From Microbacterium oryzae (GTDB lineage Bacteria; Actinomycetota; Actinomycetes; Actinomycetales; Microbacteriaceae), in contig NZ_JAUEPM010000002.1 of assembly GCF_030406385.1 (NCBI RefSeq), forward strand, positions 62,001 through 126,000: a stretch of DNA of 64,000 nt, in the 5' to 3' direction. A model generated the notes under the pieces. It was not told where the DNA came from. It saw only the letters and a program-made list of their open reading frames with translations, and did no database searches. The position numbers were made by a program, and so were the translations under genes. Each line of letters opens with the position of its first letter. Within the stretch, counting starts at the first letter, position 1. Of this stretch, positions 1 through 8,200 are shown in pieces.

Positions 1-1032
1 GCCGATCGAACCCTCCCGGCGCAGCAGCTCCTCGGGCGGCAGGTACGACAGCCGCGCAGTCGCCTCGGTCTGGCCGTACATCACGAACAGACGCGCGTGC
101 GGCTGCCCGGCGACGAGCTCGCGCAGCACGCGCGGGGAGAGCGCTCCGCCGGCCTGCTGCATGTGGCGCAGGGCGGGCAGCTCGCGCCGCGTGAACGTGC
201 TGCCTCGGACCAGGAGGTTGTAGACCGACGGAACCCCGGCCATCCCGGTGCAGGCGTGATCGGCGAGAGCCTGCACGATCGTCTCCGGGAACGCGGACGA
301 CGGATGGTCGACGAGCGAGGCGCCCGCACGGAGGTGCGTGTGCAGGAGCGAAGCGCCGAACACGTAGGTGAACGGCAGCACGACCAGCATCCGGTCGTCG
401 GCAGCGAGCTCGAGGTACCCGAGGATCGAGTCCGTGTTCGCACGGATGTTGTCATGCGTGATGCGGACGGCGCGCGGGTCGCCCGTCGTGCCCGAGGTGA
501 AGAGGTACGCCGCATCGGCGTGCGGGTCGACCTCCGTGACGGGGAAGTCGGCCGCTTCCCCCCGTGCCCAGGCATCCCCGGCCTCCTCCTCGAGGACGGG
601 GATGCCTGCGCCGGCTGCGGCCTCCGCCTTCGCCGCCTGCGAGCGTCCGGCCAGCAGCGCGCGGCACCCCGCCCACGACGCGCGCCGAGCGATCTCCCCC
701 GCGTCGATGGCGGTCGGAAGCGGCACCGCGACCATCCCCGAGGCGAGGATCGCGAGGTACGAGGCGATCCAGAACGTCCCGTTCGCGGCGAGCAGCGCCA
801 CCGGCTCGCCGCGAACGAGGCCGAGCGCTGCCACGCGCTCGATCATCGTGCCGACCGCTGCGCGGAGATTCGCGTAGGAGACCGCGCCGGTGCCGTCGAT
901 CCACGCCGTCGCCTCGCCCGGTGCCTCCGCGAGGAGGTAAGCGGCGACGTTCGTGTGCCACTGTGGAGGCGTGAGATCGGATGCGCGACGCTGGGCGGTG
1001 TGGGTGCTGGCCGCGTACGTGCTCGCCGTCAT
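1..1032 (-). CDS. AMP-dependent acyl-CoA synthetase/ligase-like protein (partial, 3' end outside window)
   Basis: Probable ANL-superfamily enzyme that adenylates a carboxylic acid. The reverse frame is open to the window edge and carries the P-loop LFTSGTTGDPRA followed by a threonine-histidine start of the next strand, then a stretch (VFGASLLHTHLRAG, and MYGQTEATARLSYLP near the edge) matching the A5 region of AMP-binding enzymes. The only in-frame start ahead of the domain is the ATG at 1032, with a GGGGAGAG ribosome-binding-like sequence about 10 bases upstream; using it makes the gene overlap the divergent VanZ-like gene by about 60-80 bp. It sits beside glycosyltransferase genes, so it may act in surface polymer or lipid synthesis. 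Substrate unknown; the C-terminal domain is not visible. Confidence 0.75.
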   Translation of the reverse strand, partial: MTASTYAASTHTAQRRASDLTPPQWHTNVAAYLLAEAPGEATAWIDGTGAVSYANLRAAVGTMIERVAALGLVRGEPVALLAANGTFWIASYLAILASGMVAVPLPTAIDAGEIARRASWAGCRALLAGRSQAAKAEAAAGAGIPVLEEEAGDAWARGEAADFPVTEVDPHADAAYLFTSGTTGDPRAVRITHDNIRANTDSILGYLELAADDRMLVVLPFTYVFGASLLHTHLRAGASLVDHPSSAFPETIVQALADHACTGMAGVPSVYNLLVRGSTFTRRELPALRHMQQAGGALSPRVLRELVAGQPHARLFVMYGQTEATARLSYLPPEELLRREGSIG

Positions 1033-1435
1033 CGTCGTGCTGCTCTCCCCGGTCTCGCCCGGGAGGGCCGTCGAGGTGATCACCGACGCGGTACGCGGGC
1101 TGGGGCTCCCCTGGGTGCGGCAGGGCTGGGTGGAATTCGGTGCCAACATCGTGCTGTTCCTGCCGTTCGGCTTCCTGCTGACGCTGCTGTGGCGGCGCCC
1201 GTGGCTCGGCGTCGTCGTGGCCGTGGGCGTCTCGGTGGCCGCCGAGGTCGCGCAGACGGCTCTCGACGGCCGGTTCGCCACCCCGCGCGACGTGCTCGCG
1301 AATTCGCTGGGCGCGCTGCTCGGGGCGGCGATCGGATGGGCGGTGCGGCGTCGGCTGGTCAGGCCGGGCTCAGCGCGCGGATCGGCTGGGCGTGAGAACG
1401 GCGCACGGCGAGGTACGCCGGCGGACCCTGGATGA
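953..1435 (+). CDS. VanZ-like membrane protein
   Basis: Small integral membrane protein of the VanZ-like family (named after the teicoplanin-resistance accessory protein; most members have no known role). About 150 residues with an N-terminal membrane segment (VWVLAAYVLAVIVVLLSP), the conserved NIVLFLPFGFLL segment typical of the family, a second hydrophobic stretch with the AEVAQ acidic motif, and a C-terminal DVLANSLGALLGAAIG helix. The start is uncertain: ATG 953 or GTG 971, the latter with GGAGG too close. The 3' end overlaps the convergent WecG-like gene by 77 bp. It neighbours cell-surface polysaccharide genes. Confidence 0.8.
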   Translation: MCHCGGVRSDARRWAVWVLAAYVLAVIVVLLSPVSPGRAVEVITDAVRGLGLPWVRQGWVEFGANIVLFLPFGFLLTLLWRRPWLGVVVAVGVSVAAEVAQTALDGRFATPRDVLANSLGALLGAAIGWAVRRRLVRPGSARGSAGRENGARRGTPADPG

Positions 1436-2240
1436 GGTAGCGGCGGGCGAGCCGGCGCGGCTCGAGCATCAGGCGGTACGCCCACTCGACACCGGCGTTG
1501 CTGACCCACTCCGGAGCGCGGCTGACGCGTCCGGCGAGGAAGTCGACGACCGCGCCGAACGCCAGCAGTGCATCGGCGCCGGTCTGCGCGCCGTATGCGG
1601 AGATCCAGCGCTCCTGGCGCGGCTTGCCGAGGCATACCAGCAGCACGTTCACCCCGGTCGCGCGGATCTCGTCGCAGAGCCGGCGGCAGGCCTCGGGGTC
1701 GCTCAGCTCCTCGCGGGAGGGCGACCAGTGGCCCGCGAAGCGCAGCTCCGGCCATCCGTCGGCCAGACGCTGCCGCAGCGGCTCGGCGACCTCGGGCATG
1801 CCGCCCACGACGCCCACCGACAGATCGGCCGCGGCGAGGTCGCCGAGCACCGACGTCACGATGTCGCTGCCGGCCAGACGCGGGTAGGCGACGCCGGTCA
1901 TCCGCTGCGCCTGGTGCGCGATGGGCGCGCCGTCGATGAGGTTGAGCCAGCGCACCGACCCGTCGGAGCGGAAGGAGTCCGCGCCGCCGGCGAAGTGGTG
2001 GATGTGATCGAGGTTGATCGACGAGACCGCGAGGGGCTTCCGCAGCGGTCGCCGGGTCGCCTCGGCGATGACGCGCCGCGCGACGCGCTCGTCGACGAGG
2101 TGGACGGGCGCGCCGCCGATCTCGATGACGGGGAGGCTCGCGAAGTCGTCGCTCACGAGGCGGGGTACGGCCGGCGGCTGCGTCGCGCGTCGGCGGAGGG
2201 TCGGCATCACCGACGACAGAGACAGGGTTGCTTGAGACAT
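1359..2240 (-). CDS. WecG/TagA/CpsF family glycosyltransferase (GT26)
   Basis: Likely transfers a sugar (N-acetylmannosamine type in known members) onto a lipid-linked intermediate at the inner face of the membrane. 293 residues, the usual size. Family marks visible: SSINLDHIHHF near the N-terminus, the GVVGGMPEV segment, the strongly conserved LGKPRQERWI motif and the GAVVDFLAGRV segment, ending with ARRYLIQGPP. The ATG at 2240 shares one base with the stop of the upstream sugar-transferase gene, so the two are probably translationally coupled: the partner lays down the first sugar and this enzyme adds the second. Alternative longer readings of this frame run antisense-like into the neighbour and were ignored. 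Confidence 0.88.
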   Translation of the reverse strand: MSQATLSLSSVMPTLRRRATQPPAVPRLVSDDFASLPVIEIGGAPVHLVDERVARRVIAEATRRPLRKPLAVSSINLDHIHHFAGGADSFRSDGSVRWLNLIDGAPIAHQAQRMTGVAYPRLAGSDIVTSVLGDLAAADLSVGVVGGMPEVAEPLRQRLADGWPELRFAGHWSPSREELSDPEACRRLCDEIRATGVNVLLVCLGKPRQERWISAYGAQTGADALLAFGAVVDFLAGRVSRAPEWVSNAGVEWAYRLMLEPRRLARRYLIQGPPAYLAVRRSHAQPIRALSPA

Positions 2241-3853
2241 CAGTACGCCCCTTTCGGACGGACGACCACCGCGGCGGTGCGGAGGATGATCTTCAGGTCG
2301 GTCGCGATGGACCAGTTCTCGACGTAGCGGAGGTCGATGCTGACGCTCTCCTCCCACGTCAGGTCGCTGCGCCCACCCACCTGCCAGGGGCCGGTGATGC
2401 CCGGCTTGACGTACAGGCGGCGGTAGGCGGAGCGCTCGTATGCGAACACCTCGCGTGGCAGCGGGGGTCGAGGGCCGACGACGCTCATGTCGCCCCTCAG
2501 CACGTTCCAGAACTGCGGGAGCTCGTCCACGGAGAACTTCCGCAGGAAGCGACCGACGGTGGTGACCCGGGGGTCGTCCCGCAGCTTGAAGAGCGGGCCG
2601 GCTCCCTCGTTCGCGGCCTCGAGGCGCTCGCGCTCCGCCTCCGCCGACTGCGACATCGAGCGGAACTTCACCATCCGGAACGGGCGGCCGTCGCGTCCGA
2701 TGCGCTCCTGCAGGAAGAACACCGGGCCGGGGGAGTCGAGCTTGATCGCGAGGGCGATCACCGGCAGGACCGCGCCGATCGCGACGAGAGCGAGTGCCGA
2801 CACGACCACGTCGACCGCGCGCTTGGCGAGGTGCGATGCGCCGCGGTAGCGGGGAACCTGCACCTGCACGAAGGGCACGCCCTGGATCTGCAGGAGGGCG
2901 AGGCGCGACGGCGCGGTGTCCCGCAGCCCGTTGGCGACGACGATCTCGGCCGCCAGACCCTCCAGGCGCCATCCGAGGCGCTTGATGAGGTCGCTCCCGG
3001 CGGGCGGGGCGCTCGCGACGATGACGGTGTCGGTGCCGAGTGACGCGGCGGCCGCCGTCACGCGCTCGATGACCTCCGAGGGGTCAGCGGTGTCCTCGAT
3101 GAGCACCGAGCCGTCGATCCGGTAGCCGTTCGCGTCGTCGCGAGCGAGGGCCGCGGCGAACCCCTCGACGTCGATCGCCCTGCCCACGAGGAGGGCCGAT
3201 GCGAGGTCGTGCCCGGCCCGGCGGCGGACGGTGGCGCGGAGGCGCAGGGCCTCCCGCGACAGCGCGAGCCCGGCGAGCCCGACGGGGGCTGCCACGAGCA
3301 GAACGGGCCGGATGGCGTCGGACTCGACGGCCACGAAGGCCATCGTGAGCAGGCCGAAGGCGACGACGGTCGGGGCGAGGAGCCGTTGGCGAGCCGTCGT
3401 GGCGGTCGCGGAGCGGGAGCGGCCGACGAGAAGAGCCGTCCACCACACCGCCGCGCTCAGCGCGCACGGCAGGGCGTCGGGCTGTGCGCCGAGGAGCGGT
3501 GCGAGAACCCAGGCCAGGATGGCCGCCGCGGACACGACGACGGCGTCGGTCGCGGCGGTCAGGAGCCGCTGCCCGCGTTCGATGCGCAGACGACGAGCGA
3601 GAGCGGTCGCGGTGCGTGGCGCCGCTGCGGTCGCATAAGGCGAGGCGACCGGGCGCTCGACCGCGACCTCGTGCGTCTCCTCCGTCGGCCGCAGCGCCGA
3701 CGGCTCGCGGCCGACGACCTCGCGCAGCGGACGGAGTCCGATGCGGCGTCGCGGGCGGAGCGTCGCCAGGGTCTCTTCGAGCGCGGTCACCGCGCGCCTC
3801 CTGGTGCGGCTCCACGCCGCTGCCGATGCAGAATCGCCATCGCATGCCCCCAT
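2240..3853 (-). CDS. Undecaprenyl-phosphate sugar phosphotransferase (polyprenyl glycosylphosphotransferase)
   Basis: Initiates exopolysaccharide or glycopolymer repeat units by moving a sugar-1-phosphate to undecaprenyl phosphate. 537 residues: an N-terminal region with several hydrophobic segments (about residues 95-190), a CoA-binding-like Rossmann middle domain, then the membrane-anchored catalytic bacterial sugar transferase domain. Conserved catalytic features include KRAVDVVVSALALV, SPGPVFFLQERIGRDG, FRMVKFRSM, KFSVDELPQFWNVLRGDMS and VGPRPPLPREV, ending in VKPGITGPWQVGGRSDL. It is the first gene of the pair with the WecG-like glycosyltransferase. The extreme N-terminus (MGACDG...) is unusual and a later start is possible. 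Confidence 0.9.
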   Translation of the reverse strand: MGACDGDSASAAAWSRTRRRAVTALEETLATLRPRRRIGLRPLREVVGREPSALRPTEETHEVAVERPVASPYATAAAPRTATALARRLRIERGQRLLTAATDAVVVSAAAILAWVLAPLLGAQPDALPCALSAAVWWTALLVGRSRSATATTARQRLLAPTVVAFGLLTMAFVAVESDAIRPVLLVAAPVGLAGLALSREALRLRATVRRRAGHDLASALLVGRAIDVEGFAAALARDDANGYRIDGSVLIEDTADPSEVIERVTAAAASLGTDTVIVASAPPAGSDLIKRLGWRLEGLAAEIVVANGLRDTAPSRLALLQIQGVPFVQVQVPRYRGASHLAKRAVDVVVSALALVAIGAVLPVIALAIKLDSPGPVFFLQERIGRDGRPFRMVKFRSMSQSAEAERERLEAANEGAGPLFKLRDDPRVTTVGRFLRKFSVDELPQFWNVLRGDMSVVGPRPPLPREVFAYERSAYRRLYVKPGITGPWQVGGRSDLTWEESVSIDLRYVENWSIATDLKIILRTAAVVVRPKGAY

Positions 3854-3993
3854 CCCTCGAAGAGCCCGTCCGGCACGAATGGGGCCGGGTTCACTGAGGG
3901 AGGAGAGCGCTCCGGTCGCGCTGATACGTCGGGGTCGGGAATTGACGTGCGGACCGCCCTGACCCGCGCGTCGACAGCGCCAGGCCCTCCGGA

Positions 3994-3999
3994 TACGCT
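3994..3999 (+). promoter_or_regulatory. -10 box of a leaderless promoter
   Basis: TACGCT six bases before the ATG of the ACT-domain gene, the spacing expected for a leaderless actinobacterial transcript; no Shine-Dalgarno sequence is present. Confidence 0.5.
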
Positions 4000-4005
4000 C
4001 GGGCC

Positions 4006-4536
4006 ATGGCCTCGCTCGTGCTCACGCTCATCGGACAGGACCGCGCCGGACTCGTCGCCCGGGTGGCGGATGTCGTGGAAGCGCACGGCGGCAACTGGGA
4101 GAGCAGCCGGCTCGCCGAACTCGACGGCACCTTCGCCGGAGTGGTGCAGGTGTCGGCACCGCCGTCGCAGATCCCCGCGCTCACCGAGGACCTCGATCGC
4201 ATCGAGGGGCTGGCCGTCATCGTGCGCGCGGCCGAGCAGCCGGAGCGCGTGACGGGCGCGAGGTTCGCGTTGCAGGTCCTCGGCGACGACCGGCCGGGAA
4301 TCGTCCGCGAGGTGTCCGCAGCGCTGCTGCGCGGGGGCGCGAGCATCGAGAGCATGTCGACGCAGACGCGGGAGGCCGCCATGTCGGGAGGCCGCCTCTT
4401 CGAGACGGCGGCCACGGTCCGCGTTCCGGAGGGCATCGCCGTGGCCGACGTCGCGCGCGAACTCGAAGGCATCGCCGCCGAGATCCAGGTCGACGTCGCC
4501 CCCGCCGACGAGACCGCGCCCGCGCCGCTGCACTGA
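4006..4536 (+). CDS. Double ACT-domain protein, GcvR-like
   Basis: 176-residue cytoplasmic protein made of two ACT domains in tandem (about residues 3-80 and 88-165), each starting with the ligand-loop signature (LIGQDRAGLVARVAD and VLGDDRPGIVREVSA). This is the layout of GcvR, the accessory repressor of glycine cleavage in enterobacteria, and of related amino-acid-sensing proteins. A regulatory role through small-ligand binding is likely, but the target here is unknown and no DNA-binding domain is seen. The gene stands alone and appears to be transcribed without a leader. Function by family only. Confidence 0.85.
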   Translation: MASLVLTLIGQDRAGLVARVADVVEAHGGNWESSRLAELDGTFAGVVQVSAPPSQIPALTEDLDRIEGLAVIVRAAEQPERVTGARFALQVLGDDRPGIVREVSAALLRGGASIESMSTQTREAAMSGGRLFETAATVRVPEGIAVADVARELEGIAAEIQVDVAPADETAPAPLH

Positions 4537-4565
4537 AGCTCAGCGGGGCGCCGCGCGGCGGGAGC

Positions 4566-4850
4566 TCAGCGGGAGGCGCTCACCTCGAAGCCGGATCCGC
4601 CCTGCGCGGCGGTCTCCTCGACCGTCAGGGAATCCACCCGCGCGCCGACGGGCCCGTGACGCATCCAGTCGACGAGGGCTTGCACGGCGTCCGGTGCTCC
4701 TTCGAGTTCCGCTTCGACGGTCGCACGTCCTGCGTTGCGCACCCAGCCGCTCACTCCGAGCCGCTCGGCTTGACGCGCGGTGCTCCAGCGGAAGCCCACG
4801 CCCTGCACGCCGCCCTCCGCGACCACGCGCACCCGCTTCACCGCGGCCAT
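4566..4850 (-). CDS. Acylphosphatase
   Basis: Hydrolyses carboxyl-phosphate bonds. 94 residues, the normal size of the stand-alone enzyme. The signature GGVQGVGFRWSTARQAERLGV carries the phosphate-binding loop with the essential arginine, and VSGWVRNAGRATVEAELEG holds the catalytic asparagine. The ATG at 4850 is preferred over an upstream in-frame start because the conserved fold begins directly after it (MAAVKRVRVVAEG). A 60-residue conserved-looking ORF ends 4 bp upstream, so the two may be cotranscribed. Confidence 0.93.
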   Translation of the reverse strand: MAAVKRVRVVAEGGVQGVGFRWSTARQAERLGVSGWVRNAGRATVEAELEGAPDAVQALVDWMRHGPVGARVDSLTVEETAAQGGSGFEVSASR

Positions 4851-4854
4851 CCGA

Positions 4855-5037
4855 TCAATCCAGCCCGAATGGCCGGCCCTCGGCGACGGAGAGCGCGTAC
4901 GCGTGCACGATCTCGGCGCCGGCACCCGGCGTGAGCTGCTCGACGACGGGGCCGGCGTGCTTCTCGATCTCCTCGACGGGCTTCCCGGTCCACTCGCGCC
5001 GGAACTCCACGTCCTGTTGCTGCCAGATCAGACTCAT
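4855..5037 (-). CDS. Small hypothetical protein (60 aa)
   Basis: Short ORF starting MSLIWQQQDVEFRREWTGKP and ending ALSVAEGRPFGLD, five bases upstream of the acylphosphatase start. The composition is that of a soluble folded protein rather than a random GC-rich frame: a Trp/Gln-rich start, an acidic helix (VEEIEKHAGPVVEQL) and a low arginine content. I do not recognise a family. Its spacing suggests a two-gene operon with acylphosphatase. Confidence 0.65.
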   Translation of the reverse strand: MSLIWQQQDVEFRREWTGKPVEEIEKHAGPVVEQLTPGAGAEIVHAYALSVAEGRPFGLD

Positions 5038-5160
5038 GAGCCCACCCTCGCACCGATGCGGCCGTTTTTCCCGGGCTTGATGGCTGGGGGCGACAGCGGT
5101 ATCGAAGCCCGCGCTTCCTTCTCCCGCCGGGATCCCTCAAGATGGGCGTGGGGGAATCGA

Positions 5161-6417
5161 ATGCATTCGGAGATATCGGACCGACAGAGCGAGGACGAGG
5201 CCGCGCAGCGGCCGCGTGCGACGCTGGTCGCGCACGTGGGTGTGGCCATCGCCGCGCTCGTCGCCGTCACCACCGGGGCAAGCGCGCTGGCCGTGGGCCG
5301 CCCGGTTCCCGAGAGCGCGCCGGTCGCCGCCGTGTCGCTCGCGGTGGACCCATCGCAGGGCGACGCGGCCGAGCCGCCGGAGTCGCCCACGGCAGGGTTC
5401 TCCGACGAGGCCGCGCGCTTCGCCGAGCAGACGGTGGAGGTGCCGGACCTCGCGTCGAGCTCGTACGGCGCGACGACGATCGACGAGCTCACCGCCACCT
5501 TGCGGAAGGCTCGCGAAGCGCTCATCGCCAACGCGCGCGCGGCCGGCCTCGACGTCGACCTCTCGCGGCTGGGCGACGACGAGGACCTTCCGTCGCTCGG
5601 CAAGTTCATCTGGCCGGTCGCCAACCCCACGCTCACCGACCCGTTCGGTGCGCGCGGCGGCCGCCACATGGGCATGGACATGGCCGCAGCCGGCGGCACG
5701 CCCATCACCGCGGCGTCGCCCGGCATCGTCGTGCTCTCCAGTGAGAGCCACTACGGCTACGGCGTCGCGGTGATCATCCAGCATGTCAACGGCGTGCGCA
5801 CGCTCTACGGGCACATGATCCACGGCAGCCGCGCCGTCCAGGCGGGCGACTGGGTGGAGGCCGGAGATCCCATCGGCCTCGTCGGCAACACCGGCCACAG
5901 CTTCGGCAACCACCTGCACTTCGAGGTGCACGTCGATGGCGTCCCCGTCGACCCGCGGCGCTATCTCGATGGCGCAGGCGACCCTGTCGACGTGGAGCCG
6001 TGGCAGCCCGTACCGGCTGACCCGGAGCCGGCGCAGGTGCCGCCGTCGGCATCGCCCTCGCCCTCCGCCGATCCTCGACCCACGGCGACCCCTGAGCCCA
6101 CGCAGCCCGGGCCGACGCAGACGCCGCCGCCGACCACGGCGCCCACTCCGTCTCCCACGACTCCGCCCGCCACGCCGAAGCCCACGCCGACGCAGCCGCC
6201 GGCCACGGCGGAGCCGACGCCGACCACGCCGCCGACGACGCCTCCCGCGACGACACCGCCGACCCCAGCGCCGGAGCCGGCTCCCTCGACGCCGGTGCCC
6301 ACGGAGCCGACGCCGTCCGCGCCGAGCACCCCCGCGCCGAGCAGTCCGGCGCCGAGCAGTCCGGCGTCCCCTGCGCCGGCGCCGACGGACACCGCTGCCC
6401 CGCCCGCCAGCGCGTGA
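5161..6417 (+). CDS. Secreted/membrane-anchored M23 (LytM) peptidase with Pro/Thr-rich tail
   Basis: Putative peptidoglycan endopeptidase of 418 residues. An N-terminal hydrophobic segment (about 23-46) would export or anchor it. The M23 domain spans about residues 148-270 and has all zinc and catalytic positions: H169 and D173 in RHMGMD, and HLH (H251, H253) in the GNHLHFEV motif. After residue 280 comes a tail of about 135 residues almost wholly Pro, Thr, Ala and Ser, likely a wall-spanning or glycosylated spacer. The ATG at 5161 was chosen because the membrane segment follows it and a GGGGG-rich site precedes it. It overlaps the next gene by 4 bp (GTGA). Confidence 0.88.
   Translation: MHSEISDRQSEDEAAQRPRATLVAHVGVAIAALVAVTTGASALAVGRPVPESAPVAAVSLAVDPSQGDAAEPPESPTAGFSDEAARFAEQTVEVPDLASSSYGATTIDELTATLRKAREALIANARAAGLDVDLSRLGDDEDLPSLGKFIWPVANPTLTDPFGARGGRHMGMDMAAAGGTPITAASPGIVVLSSESHYGYGVAVIIQHVNGVRTLYGHMIHGSRAVQAGDWVEAGDPIGLVGNTGHSFGNHLHFEVHVDGVPVDPRRYLDGAGDPVDVEPWQPVPADPEPAQVPPSASPSPSADPRPTATPEPTQPGPTQTPPPTTAPTPSPTTPPATPKPTPTQPPATAEPTPTTPPTTPPATTPPTPAPEPAPSTPVPTEPTPSAPSTPAPSSPAPSSPASPAPAPTDTAAPPASA
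5995..6414 (+). repeat. Low-complexity Pro/Thr/Ser/Ala coding repeat
   Basis: About 420 bp of degenerate CCG/ACG/CCC-type repeats encoding the M23 protein tail, with short units such as TPEPT, PTTPP and a near-tandem SSPAPSSPA copy at about 6330-6370. Such tracts often vary in length between strains by slippage. Confidence 0.8.
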
Positions 6418-7511
6418 CGTCCGACACGCGGCCGCTGAACGCCGAGCCGCTCCACACTGACGCGCTGGATACTGCGCCGCTCACCGCACGGGTGCGCGGC
6501 CGCGACGTGCGCCGGTTCTGGCGACGATTCCGGGACGTACCCGGGGCGCGTCAGCCGGGTCGCGGCGCGCGCGTCGCGGTGGTGACCTTCGGCGCGCTCG
6601 TGATCCCGATCGGGCTGCTGGCGATGTCCGTCGGCGTCGCGCAGGAGATCGAGGAGGCCGCTCCTGACATGGCGGAGCAGCTCACGGGGATGTCCGTGAT
6701 GGTGCTGCTCTTCCTCGTCGCGGGTGCTGTGCTGACCTGGGCATCGGTCCGCATGGGCGCGCGGCGGCGCAGCCGTCGGGAGTTCTTCCGCCTGGCCCGG
6801 TTCGCCGCCGTGAACGGGCTCGACTTCGCGCCGGGGCTCCACGACGGCTCGCACCTCGAGCCGTGGCGCGAGCGGGGGAGGGTCGGCGTCATCGACGCCA
6901 TGCGGACTCGCGGCGGACGCCCTGTCGAGTTCGGGAACTACGAGATCCGCACGTCGGAGGGCCACCGAGCGCAGGCGACCTTCGGCGGCTATGCCGCCAC
7001 GCGTGTCGGAACCGCGCTGCCGAACATCCGCCTCGAGTCCCGTCGCGTGCGACGGGTGATGAGCGAGGGCGCCGTGGCGCGCGAGCAGAGGCTGAGCCTC
7101 GAGGGGGACTTCGATCGCGCATTCACGCTCACGTGCCCGCAGGGGTACGAGACGGATGCCCTCTACCTCTTCACCCCGGATGTCGCGGCGCTGCTGATGG
7201 ACGCGGCGTCGGATTTCGACATCGAGCTCATCGACGACTGGGTCTTCCTCACGTCGCCCGCCGACGTGGTGACCCTGCGCGCGGAGCGCTGGCAGAACGT
7301 CGAATCCGCGCTGCGGGCGGTCGTCGCGAAGATCGATCAGTGGGAGCGGTGGCGCGACGATCGCGTGGCCCGGACGCGGCTGTCGGGCCCGGGAATCGTC
7401 GCCCAGGCAGGCAGGCGACTGCGTATCGGTGTGGGCGCGGGAACGGTGATCACGGGTTTCGGCATCGCGGCGTTCACCGCTATGGCGCTGATCGTCGGCG
7501 CGTTGGGCTGA
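6414..7511 (+). CDS. Membrane protein of unknown function (365 aa)
   Basis: Unrecognised protein with two central membrane segments (about residues 55-75 and 93-111), a long cytoplasmic-looking domain (about 120-330) and a final hydrophobic helix (VGAGTVITGFGIAAFTAMAL) at the C-terminus. The GTG start overlaps the stop of the M23 gene (GTGA), so translation is likely coupled, implying a link with cell-wall peptidase activity or simply shared transcription. Proteins of this topology with a large globular domain between the helix pair and tail are common in Microbacteriaceae; no catalytic motif is apparent. Confidence 0.8.
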   Translation: MTSDTRPLNAEPLHTDALDTAPLTARVRGRDVRRFWRRFRDVPGARQPGRGARVAVVTFGALVIPIGLLAMSVGVAQEIEEAAPDMAEQLTGMSVMVLLFLVAGAVLTWASVRMGARRRSRREFFRLARFAAVNGLDFAPGLHDGSHLEPWRERGRVGVIDAMRTRGGRPVEFGNYEIRTSEGHRAQATFGGYAATRVGTALPNIRLESRRVRRVMSEGAVAREQRLSLEGDFDRAFTLTCPQGYETDALYLFTPDVAALLMDAASDFDIELIDDWVFLTSPADVVTLRAERWQNVESALRAVVAKIDQWERWRDDRVARTRLSGPGIVAQAGRRLRIGVGAGTVITGFGIAAFTAMALIVGALG

Positions 7512-7598
7512 GCTGGATCGGAGTGGGCTCGTCGCTGGAGCGACCCTCGAAGGGGCGCAAGCGTCGTGAGCGGCCTTGAGGCTTCACCGGGGCAGAGC

Positions 7599-7633
7599 AA
7601 AACCCCCGCCATGTAGAAGCTAGGCGAGGGTTT
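7599..7633 (-). terminator. Intrinsic terminator of the tRNA cluster
   Basis: Read on the minus strand, an 11-bp stem with one mismatch (AAACCCTCGCC / GGCGGGGGTTT) closes a 12-base loop and is followed by a short T run. It lies about 30 bp past tRNA-Phe and can also end the convergent 6,414-7,511 gene. Confidence 0.7.
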
Positions 7634-7660
7634 CTGGGATGACTGTAACGGTCATCCTTG

Positions 7661-7733
7661 TGGCTCCGACGGGCGTCGATCCCGTGACCTCACGATTTTC
7701 AGTCGTGCGCTCTACCAACTGAGCTACAGAGCC
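7661..7733 (-). tRNA. tRNA-Phe (GAA)
   Basis: 73 bases with a complete cloverleaf: GGCTCTG acceptor arm paired with CGGAGCC, D loop AGCTCAGTTGGTAGAGC, anticodon loop CTGAAAA with anticodon GAA, and T arm GGGATCGACGCCC. The CCA is not encoded. It is the last gene of a Glu-Asp-Phe cluster. Confidence 0.97.
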
Positions 7734-7766
7734 GAGCTGCAGATATCTGCCGCTTCCTAGACGAAA

Positions 7767-7786
7767 GGCCTTCTCGAAAGAAGGCC
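7767..7786. other. Perfect hairpin between tRNA genes
   Basis: GGCCTTCT-CGAA-AGAAGGCC, an 8-bp perfect stem with a tetraloop, lies between tRNA-Asp and tRNA-Phe. It could be a processing or stability element of the tRNA precursor; it lacks a T run for termination. Confidence 0.5.
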
Positions 7787-7798
7787 CATCGTTCGGAG

Positions 7799-7872
7799 CG
7801 ACCCTGACGGGACTTGAACCCGCGACCTCCGCCGTGACAGGGCGGCACGCTAACCAACTGCGCTACAGGGCC
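7799..7872 (-). tRNA. tRNA-Asp (GTC)
   Basis: 74 bases; acceptor GGCCCTG pairs with CAGGGTC with discriminator G, anticodon loop CTGTCAC gives GTC, and the T loop is TTCAAGT. Middle member of the cluster. Confidence 0.97.
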
Positions 7873-7914
7873 ATGATGTGCTTTCGCACGGATTTTCAAT
7901 TGTATCAGCTCGTG

Positions 7915-7987
7915 TGACCCCAACGGGATTCGAACCCGTGCTACCGCCGTGAAAGGGCGGCGTCCTAGGCCGCTAAACGATGGGGCC
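7915..7987 (-). tRNA. tRNA-Glu (TTC)
   Basis: 73 bases; acceptor GGCCCCA pairs with TGGGGTC, anticodon loop CTTTCAC gives TTC, and the T arm is CGGGTTCGAATCCCG. First gene of the Glu-Asp-Phe cluster. Confidence 0.97.
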
Positions 7988-8200
7988 GGGAGTGAACCTC
8001 GGGCTCACGCTTGCCGACGATCCAGCATACGCAGACGGTTTCGAAAAATCCAAACCGCGCCCGCGCGCCGGGCGTGCCGCGCGGAGAAGGCGCGCGAAGA
8101 TGGGCTGGGAATCTCCCCGCTTTCGTACCCGCGAAGATGCCGGCTGTGACGGAAGTTGCTACTGTTTCGGCTGGTGCGTGTACGTGCGGAGAAGGGTGCG

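Noticed and set aside
5040-5160. A cyclic-di-AMP-type riboswitch ahead of the first M23 gene
   Set aside because: Such elements occur before cell-wall hydrolases in actinobacteria, but I could not recognise the conserved core here or before 8201.
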